The position numbers and the translations under genes were made by a program. A stretch of 13,932 bases of DNA from contig DASVHF010000062.1 in the NCBI GenBank assembly GCA_036382695.1, positions 1-13,932 of the forward strand, given 5' to 3'. Numbering within the stretch: position 1 is the stretch's first letter; every line of letters starts with the position of its first letter. The DNA is from DASVHF01 sp036382695 (GTDB lineage Bacteria; Patescibacteriota; Microgenomatia; Woykebacterales; RBG-16-39-9b). The notes beneath the pieces were generated by a model. It ran no database searches and was not told the origin of the DNA. It saw only the letters and a list, made by a program, of their open reading frames with translations. Positions 1 through 6,526 of the stretch are shown here, piece by piece.

Positions 1-290
1 AACTGGATACACCTGTTTACCTCATCTGCGCTAGTACTGAGGTTGGTTAGAATTATTACTGGTATTGCATTTGTTTCCGGATCTTCTTTTATTTTTTTCA
101 GAACCTCACTACCAGCCATTCTTGGCAACATTAGATCTAAGATTACAACGTCCGGCTTTTCCGATTTTGTTTTTTTAACTCCTTCTTCACCATCATAAGC
201 TGCAACCAGATTAAGACCTTCATGGGCAAACTTTTTCTGGTACATTTTTACAAAGAGAGCATCGTCTTCTATCAACAATATCTTGCTCAT
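1..290 (-). CDS. Response regulator receiver domain, partial (cut by left window edge)
   Basis: The 96 visible residues, starting MSKILLIEDDALF, form a two-component receiver domain. The acidic pocket is E8/D9/D10, the phosphorylatable aspartate is D52 in VVILDLMLP, and the switch threonine is T82 in VIILTN. The conserved lysine and any output domain lie beyond the window edge, so I cannot say whether this is a CheY-like single-domain protein or a DNA-binding regulator. The start is well supported: a full AAAGGAGGTG site (295-304, minus strand) sits 4 nt before the ATG. It lies 12 bp downstream of the histidine kinase stop, with its SD overlapping that stop, so the two are almost certainly a co-transcribed, translationally coupled kinase/regulator pair. 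Receiver identity is read from sequence; partnership is inferred from the operon. Confidence 0.93.
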   Translation of the reverse strand, partial: MSKILLIEDDALFVKMYQKKFAHEGLNLVAAYDGEEGVKKTKSEKPDVVILDLMLPRMAGSEVLKKIKEDPETNAIPVIILTNLSTSADEVNRCIQ

Positions 291-294
291 TTTA

Positions 295-304
295 CACCTC
301 CTTT
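295..304 (-). promoter_or_regulatory. Strong Shine-Dalgarno of the response regulator
   Basis: AAAGGAGGTG on the minus strand, 4 nt before the ATG at 290. It overlaps the stop codon of the upstream kinase (303-305), which suggests translational coupling. It is one of few perfect SD sites in the window and decides the regulator start. Confidence 0.85.
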
Positions 305-1244
305 AAGATTTTAAATGGACCTCTCTTATTGGTTGTAATGATTTTATCTCTTCGGCTATTTCTTTTGCTTTCGCGGAACCAGAGATTGGTAGGGAAAAAC
401 AAAATGTCGATCCAACTCCAGGTTCAGATCTCTCGAGCCATATGTCACCTCCTTGCCTTTCAATATATTTCTTAGAAATATAAAGACCCAAGCCACTTCC
501 TGCAGAAATCGTGCCAGGTGAAGGAGCAGATGGCTTTGAAAATTTTTTAAACAGCAAATCTTGCTGCTTTAGTGGAATACCAGGTCCAGTGTCAGTAACA
601 CATGTGTGCACATAGTCGCCGTGGTGGGCAGTTTTAATGGTTACTGTACCTTTCTTAGTAAATCTCATGGCATTTGTAACCAGGTTAATAAGCACCTGAC
701 TTATTTTGTCATGGTCTGCTTGTACTGCGGGTAGGGGTTTCTCGGGCGGTACTGCTTTCATTTCGACATCTTGATTGGTAGCGACACTTCTAAGTGAATT
801 TACCAGTAGCTGAGCTACTTGATCCATCTGAATGGAAGGATGTAAGTTGAAGTTTATCACACCGGCTTCTATCCTTGAAATATCAAGCAACTCATTTACC
901 AAGCGGATCTGTCTTTCTACCGCTATCATGACGTCAGTTAAAACCTCTTTCACTTCAGCGTTTAGTTTACCTACATCTCCAGCTAGAATTATACTAATAT
1001 TACCTTTAATAATGGCCATTGGGTTGCGGAGTTCGTGAGAAGCAATCGAAATAAACTCATCCTTTGCCTTATCTAGTTGTCTAAGTCTGAGGTTGGCTTG
1101 AGTAAGTTCTCGAATGGCTTGTTGATAGGCTTCAAGACTTGGTTTGACACCTTCCTGGAAAATACCAGTATGTGCCTTTACCGACTGTTCGCCAAGTTTA
1201 GATAACCTATTATTTATTGTAGCGACGTTTCGTTTACCCCCCAT
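303..1244 (-). CDS. Soluble sensor histidine kinase (HisKA + HATPase_c)
   Basis: This 313-residue protein carries a complete transmitter module. The H-box is SHELRNP with the phospho-acceptor His at residue 70. The N-box is around 183-195 (QVLINLVTNAMRF), the G1 box is DTGPGIP (218-224), the F-region is LLFKKF (230-235) and the G2 box is GSGLGL (249-254). Residues 1-60 are a short, charged, probably coiled-coil stretch. There is no transmembrane segment, signal peptide, PAS or GAF domain, so the protein is cytoplasmic and its input is unknown; signal sensing may come through a partner. It would autophosphorylate on His70 and pass phosphate to Asp52 of the regulator 12 bp downstream. No convincing SD precedes the ATG at 1244, but a sigma-70-type promoter lies about 40-70 bp upstream. 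Family assignment is certain; the pathway is not known. Confidence 0.96.
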   Translation of the reverse strand: MGGKRNVATINNRLSKLGEQSVKAHTGIFQEGVKPSLEAYQQAIRELTQANLRLRQLDKAKDEFISIASHELRNPMAIIKGNISIILAGDVGKLNAEVKEVLTDVMIAVERQIRLVNELLDISRIEAGVINFNLHPSIQMDQVAQLLVNSLRSVATNQDVEMKAVPPEKPLPAVQADHDKISQVLINLVTNAMRFTKKGTVTIKTAHHGDYVHTCVTDTGPGIPLKQQDLLFKKFSKPSAPSPGTISAGSGLGLYISKKYIERQGGDIWLERSEPGVGSTFCFSLPISGSAKAKEIAEEIKSLQPIREVHLKS

Positions 1245-1260
1245 AGTAAAATAGGTTCAG

Positions 1261-1285
1261 ACTTTATCTGTTTTCTAGATAAAGT
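1261..1285. repeat. Perfect 9-bp inverted repeat in the kinase leader/promoter
   Basis: The arms ACTTTATCT (1261-1269) and AGATAAAGT (1277-1285) are perfect reverse complements separated by 7 nt. The right arm overlaps the -10 box of the minus-strand promoter (1283-1288) and the dyad covers the expected transcription start. That placement suits a repressor operator, or a short hairpin at the 5' end of the kinase mRNA. Which of the two is unknown. Confidence 0.6.
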
Positions 1286-1312
1286 GTAGCCCAGAAGCAA
1301 ATTGAAAGTCAA
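1283..1312 (-). promoter_or_regulatory. Sigma-70-type promoter of the kinase/regulator operon
   Basis: Read on the minus strand: -35 TTGACT (1312-1307), an 18-bp spacer, -10 TACACT (1288-1283). Transcription would start near 1276, giving a leader of about 30 nt before the ATG at 1244. It matches the consensus at 5/6 in the -35 and 4/6 in the -10. No equally good plus-strand promoter for the divergent hydrolase was found in 1313-1480. Confidence 0.65.
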
Positions 1313-1480
1313 GGAAGCCCGAAGCTAATACTATTCTTACATAAAAAGCGGCTTAGATTATCCCTAGAATGGTTTTCCCACGCCTTTCAACTTCTGATCT
1401 GGATTACTTCTTGCCACAGTTTAAAGTTTGTGTGAAAATTGGAGTGCCGAAAGTCTAATTAGGTTTGAAAAGCTACGACG

Positions 1481-2134
1481 ATGGAGATTAAAAGCTCTCA
1501 AAAGTTGGTTCGCATCCCCGCGGATTCTGTAGATCTTGAAGGTACTCTGGTTATTCCTCAAGGAGCAAAAGCAATCGTCATCTTTGTTCATGGTGCAGGT
1601 AGTTCTCGTCTTAGCCCAAGAAATAATTTCGTAGCGCAGGTTCTAAACGACGCTGGGTTGGGCACATTCCTTTTCGACTTACTTACTGAGGAAGAAGACA
1701 TGGTCTATGAAAATCGCTTCGATCTCACATTATTAACTAGCCGGTTGAAAACTGCAACTGGGTGGTTGCGCGATCAACCTCTGGCCCGAAAGCTTAGTCT
1801 TGGCTATTTTGGCGCAAGTACAGGAGCAGCAGCGGCGATTATAACCGCGGCGGAGTCTGGTGCCAGCATCGGTGCGGTTGTTTCGCGTGGTGGAAGGCCT
1901 GACTTAGCAAAACAAGCTTTGGGGGAACTGGCGACACCAACTCTACTAATTGTTGGTGGGGAAGACGATGTTGTTCTTGAGCTGAACCAGGAAGCATACG
2001 AGCAGATAAAAGCAGAAAAGGATTTAAAGGTCATTCCCGGCGCGACACATTTATTCGAAGAACCTGGAGCGTTAGAAGAAGTATCACGCCTAGCGGCTAA
2101 TTGGTTTAAGAAGCACATTTCTAGCCGAGAATAA
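1481..2134 (+). CDS. Alpha/beta-hydrolase, dienelactone-hydrolase-like
   Basis: This 217-residue soluble protein has the alpha/beta-hydrolase fold landmarks in order. The oxyanion-hole strand is VIFVHGAGSS (33-42). The nucleophile elbow is G-A-S-T-G (111-115) with Ser113. The acid-bearing strand is LLIVGGEDDVV with Asp162 or Asp163, and the catalytic His190 sits in GATHLFEEPG. All three triad positions are present and well spaced, so it should be an active hydrolase; the substrate (ester, thioester or lactone) cannot be read. It has no signal peptide and is probably cytoplasmic. In many bacteria a similar hydrolase is fused to or next to a phosphoribosyltransferase domain; none is seen here. 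The ATG has no clear SD. It is divergent from the kinase and 62 bp upstream of the rhodanese, which appears to have its own promoter. Confidence 0.9.
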   Translation: MEIKSSQKLVRIPADSVDLEGTLVIPQGAKAIVIFVHGAGSSRLSPRNNFVAQVLNDAGLGTFLFDLLTEEEDMVYENRFDLTLLTSRLKTATGWLRDQPLARKLSLGYFGASTGAAAAIITAAESGASIGAVVSRGGRPDLAKQALGELATPTLLIVGGEDDVVLELNQEAYEQIKAEKDLKVIPGATHLFEEPGALEEVSRLAANWFKKHISSRE

Positions 2135-2142
2135 GAGGCTGA

Positions 2143-2171
2143 TTGAAAAAGCAGTTGAATGCTAATAAAAT
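2143..2171 (+). promoter_or_regulatory. Promoter upstream of the rhodanese gene
   Basis: -35 TTGAAA (2143-2148), 17-bp spacer, -10 TAAAAT (2166-2171), with a predicted start near 2178 and a leader of about 20 nt before the ATG at 2197. It begins 8 bp after the hydrolase stop, so the rhodanese can be transcribed independently of it. Confidence 0.5.
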
Positions 2172-2196
2172 CTCACCAGCTAATACTTAAAATGAC

Positions 2197-2652
2197 ATGG
2201 ACTCGAAAAAATTAGGTATATTACTGATAGTTGTGTTGATAGCCTTAGTGGGCGGATTTTTCTTAATAAGTGGAAGTGAGAATGTTGAAGACGAAACTCC
2301 AGATGTGAGGAATCAGGCCCAAGTAATAGAAGACATTACTCCAAAAGAAGCCCACAGTTTGATTAGCGATAATAAAGAGAGCGGTGATTTTGTGATCGTT
2401 GATCTTCGAACACCTGACGAATATGCAAGTGGGCATATTGAGGGCGCAACTAATTTAGATTATTATTCCGATACTTTTCGCGACGAACTTGAAAATCTTG
2501 ATAAAAACAAGACCTACCTCATCCATTGCCAAAGCGGCCGTCGGAGTAGTGCGGCTTTGGAGATAATGAAAAACCTTGGTTTCAAAAAAGTTTATAACAT
2601 GACCGGTGGAATGGTTGAGTGGCAAGCAAAAGGGCTACCTGCTACGGAGTAG
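2197..2652 (+). CDS. Membrane-anchored rhodanese-like sulfurtransferase
   Basis: The 151-residue protein starts with an uncleaved-looking membrane anchor (hydrophobic residues 6-24 after MDSKK). A charged linker follows, then one rhodanese domain from about 43 to 149. Typical rhodanese signatures are VIVDLRTPDEYASGHIEGA (67-84), the active-site loop C-Q-S-G-R-R-S with Cys111 (111-117), and the C-terminal GGMVEWQAKGLP. Rhodaneses carry a persulfide on this cysteine and transfer sulfur to thiol or other acceptors. With the N-terminal anchor and no cytoplasmic domain, the catalytic domain should face outward, where the physiological acceptor is unclear. The domain is complete and the key Cys present. 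The ATG at 2197 has no SD; an out-of-frame ATG at 2192 closes after 7 codons. Confidence 0.94.
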   Translation: MDSKKLGILLIVVLIALVGGFFLISGSENVEDETPDVRNQAQVIEDITPKEAHSLISDNKESGDFVIVDLRTPDEYASGHIEGATNLDYYSDTFRDELENLDKNKTYLIHCQSGRRSSAALEIMKNLGFKKVYNMTGGMVEWQAKGLPATE

Positions 2653-2731
2653 TCCCTCAGTTTTTTGATTTGATTGCACCTGTTTTGATAGCTGCGAATA
2701 CGATTTGTTTAGTTGAAGTGCTAATTAAATA

Positions 2732-3853
2732 ATGCAAAATCACGACTCTTTCCTACATTTTCTAAAAAACAGGGAACTGGATGAGCTATATGCCAGTTTA
2801 GCAATAAGATCTTTTGCTATGGGAATGATTGGGATATTTATTCCGATCTATCTATTAAAGCTTGGTTATTCTTTGGACTCGGTCTTCCTTTTTTATGCAG
2901 TCGCGTTTGGAGTAAACGCACTATTTATCATTCCAGCTGCAGGATTTTCCGCAAAATATGGGTTTAAACACTCTATTTTTCTAAGCGTTCCCTTCCTAGT
3001 TTCTCTTTACCTATTGCTTTACTCGCTTGGGACTTTTCATTGGCCTCTGCCTTTACTTGCGGTCGCTTTTGGGATTAACCGCGCTTTATTTTGGATGGGT
3101 TATCATATCGATTTTTCAAAATTTAGTGATAAAGAAAATAGGTGGCGTGAAGTTGGATTTGCCAGGATGTTATTTTTCGGGTCTCATTTTCTGGGTCCTT
3201 TAGCTGGGGGAATTTTCCTCACAATCTTTGATTTTAAAATGTTATTTATTTTGATTATTATTCTACTTTTTATATCTATCACGCCATTATTTTTATCAAA
3301 AGATGTGCACGAGCCTATATATATCTCGACTGATAAAATTTTCACTTATTCAATGATAAAAGAGGGTCTGGTTTTTATAGGTAGGGGAATAGAAACAGGG
3401 GTAAGTTTGGTGGTATGGCCAATTTTTATTTTCTTTTCAATTCTTGGCAGTTTTACCGCTCTAGGTTTTGTGTCAACCTTATCTTTATTTTTTTCTGCGG
3501 TTGCTATTGCTCTTACCGGTGTTTTTTCAAACATCAAGAGGAGTTTGGTGCTGAAGGTTGGAGCGTTGGCCACAGCGTTTATTTGGCTTTTAAAAACTTT
3601 TATAACAACTCCCTTGCAGGTATACGTCATTGATTCATTTCACGGAGTTGTCCGGGCATTTGTGACAGTACCGCTAGATGCATTATCTTACGATAAAGCG
3701 AATAAGGCTGGGATTATCGAATATATTATATTTCGGGAAATACTAGTTGAAACTGGGCGGGTAATTGTATTTGTCTTTATGCTGTTAGTGGCAGATCTAG
3801 TTACTGGATTACTTATCGGTAGCGGTGCATCATTATTGTTCTTACTTTTCTAG
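2732..3853 (+). CDS. MFS-type multi-pass transporter
   Basis: This 373-residue protein has about 11-12 predicted hydrophobic helices (roughly 21-42, 50-70, 81-100, 104-122, 144-165, 169-188, 222-238, 243-262, 272-290, 293-311, 341-357, 358-373). Support for the major facilitator superfamily comes from a degenerate motif A between helices 2 and 3 (GFSAKYGFKHS, 71-81), a central loop separating the two halves (190-215), and the R...GP..GG pattern in helix 5 (RMLFFGSHFLGPLAGG, 145-160). Substrate and direction of transport cannot be inferred. It starts 79 bp after the rhodanese; I found no convincing dedicated promoter or SD. A non-transport MFS-fold protein remains possible. Confidence 0.8.
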   Translation: MQNHDSFLHFLKNRELDELYASLAIRSFAMGMIGIFIPIYLLKLGYSLDSVFLFYAVAFGVNALFIIPAAGFSAKYGFKHSIFLSVPFLVSLYLLLYSLGTFHWPLPLLAVAFGINRALFWMGYHIDFSKFSDKENRWREVGFARMLFFGSHFLGPLAGGIFLTIFDFKMLFILIIILLFISITPLFLSKDVHEPIYISTDKIFTYSMIKEGLVFIGRGIETGVSLVVWPIFIFFSILGSFTALGFVSTLSLFFSAVAIALTGVFSNIKRSLVLKVGALATAFIWLLKTFITTPLQVYVIDSFHGVVRAFVTVPLDALSYDKANKAGIIEYIIFREILVETGRVIVFVFMLLVADLVTGLLIGSGASLLFLLF

Positions 3854-3909
3854 AATAAAAAGATTTTGTTTGGCTTGGGGGTAACCGTTTTTTACAAGGG
3901 GAATTTATT

Positions 3910-4281
3910 ATGGAAAATAACCAACCGATAATTAAAAAAACGCCCAAAAGTTTTAACCTAACTGTAGCTTTGCTTGTCGTGACAGCTTTGTTTTGGTTTG
4001 CGTATGCTATTTACGCTTTGGCTTTCAGGCCTGCCGCCATAGAAGGGATGGCCATGCCCGCCCTTATTGCTGCAGTGGTATTTAGCCTGCTTACTTTTTT
4101 TGTTTACAAAAGAAAACTGTGGGCTTACTGGGTGGGTCTTATCTTCGTCGTCGCGAACGTACTCCTAACCATTATGGATGAAGTGGGCTATGCTGACCTT
4201 TTCTATCTTGCACTCTCCGTAGTAATTCTTGGGCTATCGGTAAAGAGCAGATCTGTGTTTAGAAAGTTGCCTTCAGAGTAA
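3910..4281 (+). CDS. Small four-helix membrane protein of unknown function
   Basis: The 123 residues include four hydrophobic helices (about 17-38, 47-66, 69-88, 94-111), a polar N-terminus with basic residues (KKTPK) and a basic C-terminal tail (KSRSVFRKLPSE). By the positive-inside rule both termini are cytoplasmic. I see no catalytic or ligand-binding motif and do not recognise the family. The start is supported by an AAGGGGA site (3896-3902) 7 nt before the ATG. It lies 56 bp after the MFS gene on the same strand, so joint transcription is plausible. Confidence 0.75.
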   Translation: MENNQPIIKKTPKSFNLTVALLVVTALFWFAYAIYALAFRPAAIEGMAMPALIAAVVFSLLTFFVYKRKLWAYWVGLIFVVANVLLTIMDEVGYADLFYLALSVVILGLSVKSRSVFRKLPSE

Positions 4282-4375
4282 GCATCACACGACTCAAACT
4301 TCAAAACTCCACTAGAATATGTTAGAAGTAATTTAAGAGCCAGTGCTACGTGATGTATAGATCCAGCACACTTTG

Positions 4376-4405
4376 TTGACACGGTTGGCTGGGACATGCC
4401 ATAAT
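4376..4405 (+). promoter_or_regulatory. Near-consensus sigma-70 promoter for the secreted repeat protein
   Basis: -35 TTGACA (4376-4381, perfect), 18-bp spacer, -10 CATAAT (4400-4405, 5/6). The expected start near 4412 gives a leader of about 73 nt before the ATG at 4486, the longest leader in the window. A weaker alternative, TTGTTC with TTAAAT 17 bp further on, lies at about 4432-4460. The rest of the 4282-4485 gap shows no gene. Confidence 0.75.
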
Positions 4406-4470
4406 TTTAGTGAGGGTTTTCAATCAGGCGGTTGTTCTTTTTAAAAACTGGACATTAAATTAAAGATACG

Positions 4471-4480
4471 AAAGGGGGTG
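4471..4480 (+). promoter_or_regulatory. Strong Shine-Dalgarno of the secreted repeat protein
   Basis: AAAGGGGGTG ends 5 nt before the ATG at 4486. A second ATG at 4482 is out of frame. The strong site contrasts with the SD-less genes nearby and suggests high expression of this exported protein. Confidence 0.75.
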
Positions 4481-4485
4481 AATGA

Positions 4486-5199
4486 ATGAAAAAAATCCTG
4501 TCCTTAGGCTTAAGCGCGCTTTTTTTACTGGGTTTTGCCACTCCAGCCTTCGCTCTCGTAACCACTAGTCAAATAGCAAACGGTGCAGTCACTAGCGCCA
4601 AAATTGCTAATGGAAGCATCACAGGTGCGGATATGGGTTTGAACTCAGTGGGCGCTAGGCATATTGCTAATGGGCAATTAAAAGCGGAGGACTTAGCTAA
4701 TAATGCTGTTACCGACGCCAAGATTGTCGATGCGCTGTCAATTTATGGAGGTACGATAGGCGATACACCAATCGGGCTAACCACTCCAAACGACGCTGTT
4801 TTCATGTCAATAACGGCTTGGGATGGTGTAACATTTCTAAGCTATACCAATCTATGGGATGTCGATGTAAGTGGGATTTTCAGCCTTGGTTACGACTTAT
4901 TGTGGATCGAAGACGACGGTGTTGGATCTAGCCCAGCGACCGGCACCTTAGAAATAGGTACATCCTTCACCCAAGTGCAATGCGACGATCCTGACGGGTG
5001 TGATGTTACTTTAGGCGAAACTAATGCATCTGACGGCGACATTTTGGCAATTGTGAATGCTTCAACCAACACAGCCAACTTTGCCGATACTGCTGATGTA
5101 TCAGAGCTAGCTGGAGCCTTCGCCGCTGGTGAGTGGGACACGCTAACACTCCTTTACGAGTTTGATCGTTGGGTGGAGCTTTCCCGGTCCAATAACTAG
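4486..5199 (+). CDS. Secreted surface protein with decapeptide repeats and tail-fibre-like C-terminus
   Basis: The 237-residue protein has a clear signal peptide (MKKILSLGLSALFLLGFATPAFA, likely cleaved after A23). Residues 30-79 are five tandem units of exactly ten residues with consensus [I/L/M]-A-N-G-x-[V/I/L]-x-x-x-[K/D]: IANGAVTSAK, IANGSITGAD, MGLNSVGARH, IANGQLKAED, LANNAVTDAK. Regular decapeptides of this kind occur in phage tail fibres and bacterial surface fibres and probably form a narrow trimeric or solenoid shaft. The rest is beta-rich with a short Cys pair (C166, C172, in QCDDPDGCDVTL) and ends in DRWVELSRSNN. From memory this C-terminal region resembles terminal domains of predicted tail or surface fibre proteins in metagenomes; I cannot confirm that here. 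The promoter and SD are both strong. The PsbP-like gene follows after 17 bp. Exact function is unknown; adhesion or surface display is an inference. Confidence 0.85.
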   Translation: MKKILSLGLSALFLLGFATPAFALVTTSQIANGAVTSAKIANGSITGADMGLNSVGARHIANGQLKAEDLANNAVTDAKIVDALSIYGGTIGDTPIGLTTPNDAVFMSITAWDGVTFLSYTNLWDVDVSGIFSLGYDLLWIEDDGVGSSPATGTLEIGTSFTQVQCDDPDGCDVTLGETNASDGDILAIVNASTNTANFADTADVSELAGAFAAGEWDTLTLLYEFDRWVELSRSNN

Positions 5200-5216
5200 T
5201 CGGGGATAAGACGAGG

Positions 5217-5843
5217 GTGTCACAACCAAAACCTACTAGCTTCATACGGATGGTATTGTCTGTTATCTTCACTATCCTTAGAGATACTATAAAAAACAGG
5301 AAATTGCTGGTAGGTGTTTTAGTTGTAATTTTATATGTTGTCGCTACTACCCTAATTTTTCAACAAAAAACTAAAACTTCGGCGGAATTCAACTCGCCAA
5401 GAATCTCGTTTAAATACCCAAAATACTACCAAGAACAACCAAAACTAGACCCTGCTAAAAACCAAGCTAAAAACCTCATCAAATTAAAATCAGTTGATCC
5501 CGTGTGTTTTATCATACTCGCCGAAGAAAAAAATGCGATCAGAGGAGCGAATTTACTAAAGACAAATTTCTTGGATTTTCTTGAAAGAAACGCAGAAAGG
5601 AAATTTCCAATCGTTTATGATAGTTATCAAAAACAAAAAACCGAGCGTATCAAAATATCTGAGCGTGATGTTAGTTTTATGTCATTTAGTTATACAGAAA
5701 CCGACAACAAAACTACAGTTTATGTTAACTTTTTTATCATCCCTTTGGATGACGATGCCTATTACTTAACAATCCAATCGCCTGATAAATCAAGGCTAGT
5801 TTCTGATACCGAAAAGGTTCAACCGACAATAGAGGTTAGGTAG
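5217..5843 (+). CDS. Membrane-anchored PsbP-like protein (copy 1)
   Basis: The protein has 208 residues from a GTG start: a basic, partly hydrophobic N-terminus, one strong transmembrane helix at about 30-49, and then a single globular domain that should lie outside the membrane. That domain has the PsbP/DUF1795-like layout: an opening strand (PRISFKYPKYY, 61-71) and near the end a hydrophobic strand plus helix (DAYYLTIQSPDKSRLVSDTEKVQPTIEV). Similarity is by pattern, not by catalytic residues. The start is uncertain: GGGGA (5202-5206) is 10 nt upstream of GTG 5217, and ATG 5250 is an alternative. It follows the secreted repeat protein by 17 bp, probably one operon. It looks distantly paralogous to the genes at 5936 and 8208. 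Confidence 0.72.
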   Translation: MSQPKPTSFIRMVLSVIFTILRDTIKNRKLLVGVLVVILYVVATTLIFQQKTKTSAEFNSPRISFKYPKYYQEQPKLDPAKNQAKNLIKLKSVDPVCFIILAEEKNAIRGANLLKTNFLDFLERNAERKFPIVYDSYQKQKTERIKISERDVSFMSFSYTETDNKTTVYVNFFIIPLDDDAYYLTIQSPDKSRLVSDTEKVQPTIEVR

Positions 5844-5880
5844 ATGATGAATACACAATGTGGTTATAATCTCAAGATCT

Positions 5881-5926
5881 AATCACAAGATTACATCTCG
5901 CGCTTGTTTCTCTAGCGAGATATAAT
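5881..5926 (+). repeat. Compound palindrome, left copy; ends in a TATAAT box before the 5936 gene
   Basis: This contains two adjacent inverted repeats: AATC-N4-GATT (5881-5892), then ATCTCGC (5895-5901), 13 nt, GCGAGAT (5915-5921). Its last six bases are TATAAT (5921-5926), 9 nt before the ATG at 5936. Positions 5895-5926 (32 bp) are identical, in reverse complement, to 8074-8105. The preceding 14 bp match 8106-8119 at 11 of 14. No -35 box is seen at the normal distance; the ATCTCGC arm occupies that place. It may be a promoter with a built-in operator. Confidence 0.8.
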
Positions 5927-5935
5927 CCGAGGACA

Positions 5936-6505
5936 ATGTTACAAAAAAATAGGCTAATTTTGATTCTTGTTGCGATAATCGTTTTGCTGGGTGTAGGGTT
6001 GGTGAGCTTGTCTATGGGGGACAGGGTTAAATTTTTGTATCAGCCGGAGAAGGAAATTAAGGTTTCCACCGAAGATTTTTCTTTTCAGGCGCCGAGTAAT
6101 TGGACTCAAGATGATTTAGGGGAAAGAGATTTAGACCAGTTGTTGGTGGTTAGGATCAGCCGAGAAGACCCATTCGTAACCTTTCACGTCCGAACTCTTT
6201 CCGGCGCTGAAAGTATAGATTTCACACAGTTACCTAAAGAGTTGAAGGCTTCCTTCACGAAAAAGACTGAAGGATTCAGAGAAATAAAGGTAAGTCAAGA
6301 AAAAATTGATTCACGAGATTGTTTAAGGTACGAGTATGAATACGAAGAGGAGACTAACACTGGAAGTTACGTCGCCCACCAGGAGATGGTTATTACTTTG
6401 TTTGAAAATAAAGTCTATTATTTAGTTGGACAAGCAAAAAAGGATGATTACGGTCAAGTGCGTGGTGAAATAAGTAAAATATTCGACTCTTTTAAGTTTG
6501 AATAA
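5936..6505 (+). CDS. Membrane-anchored PsbP-like protein (copy 2)
   Basis: This 189-residue protein begins with MLQKNR and one membrane helix (7-26), then an outward-facing domain of about 150 residues with the PsbP/DUF1795-like pattern: an opening FSFQAPSNW (48-56), charged central strands, and the closing strand-helix KVYYLVGQAKKDDY...EISKIFDSFKF. A single extracytoplasmic cysteine is present (C129). No enzymatic motif is visible; PsbP-fold domains in bacteria are usually structural or binding modules. There is no SD: TATAAT ends 9 nt before the ATG, which would give an mRNA with almost no leader. The gene is convergent with the GT-C-like gene, 21 bp apart, and the two share the same promoter-proximal palindrome, so co-regulation is likely. 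Confidence 0.8.
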   Translation: MLQKNRLILILVAIIVLLGVGLVSLSMGDRVKFLYQPEKEIKVSTEDFSFQAPSNWTQDDLGERDLDQLLVVRISREDPFVTFHVRTLSGAESIDFTQLPKELKASFTKKTEGFREIKVSQEKIDSRDCLRYEYEYEEETNTGSYVAHQEMVITLFENKVYYLVGQAKKDDYGQVRGEISKIFDSFKFE

Positions 6506-6526
6506 ATTCAGTTGAATTATTGTTAG

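Noticed and set aside
4332..4372. Possible tRNA-like or structured RNA in the 4282-4485 gap (GTGCT...AGCAC pair)
   Set aside because: Only a 5-bp stem with a 17-nt loop; no cloverleaf arms, T-loop motif or anticodon arrangement.
6505..6518. Hairpin AATTCA-GT-TGAATT between convergent genes as a two-way terminator
   Set aside because: The stem is only 5-6 A/T-rich pairs with no adjacent T-run on either side, too weak to call a terminator.
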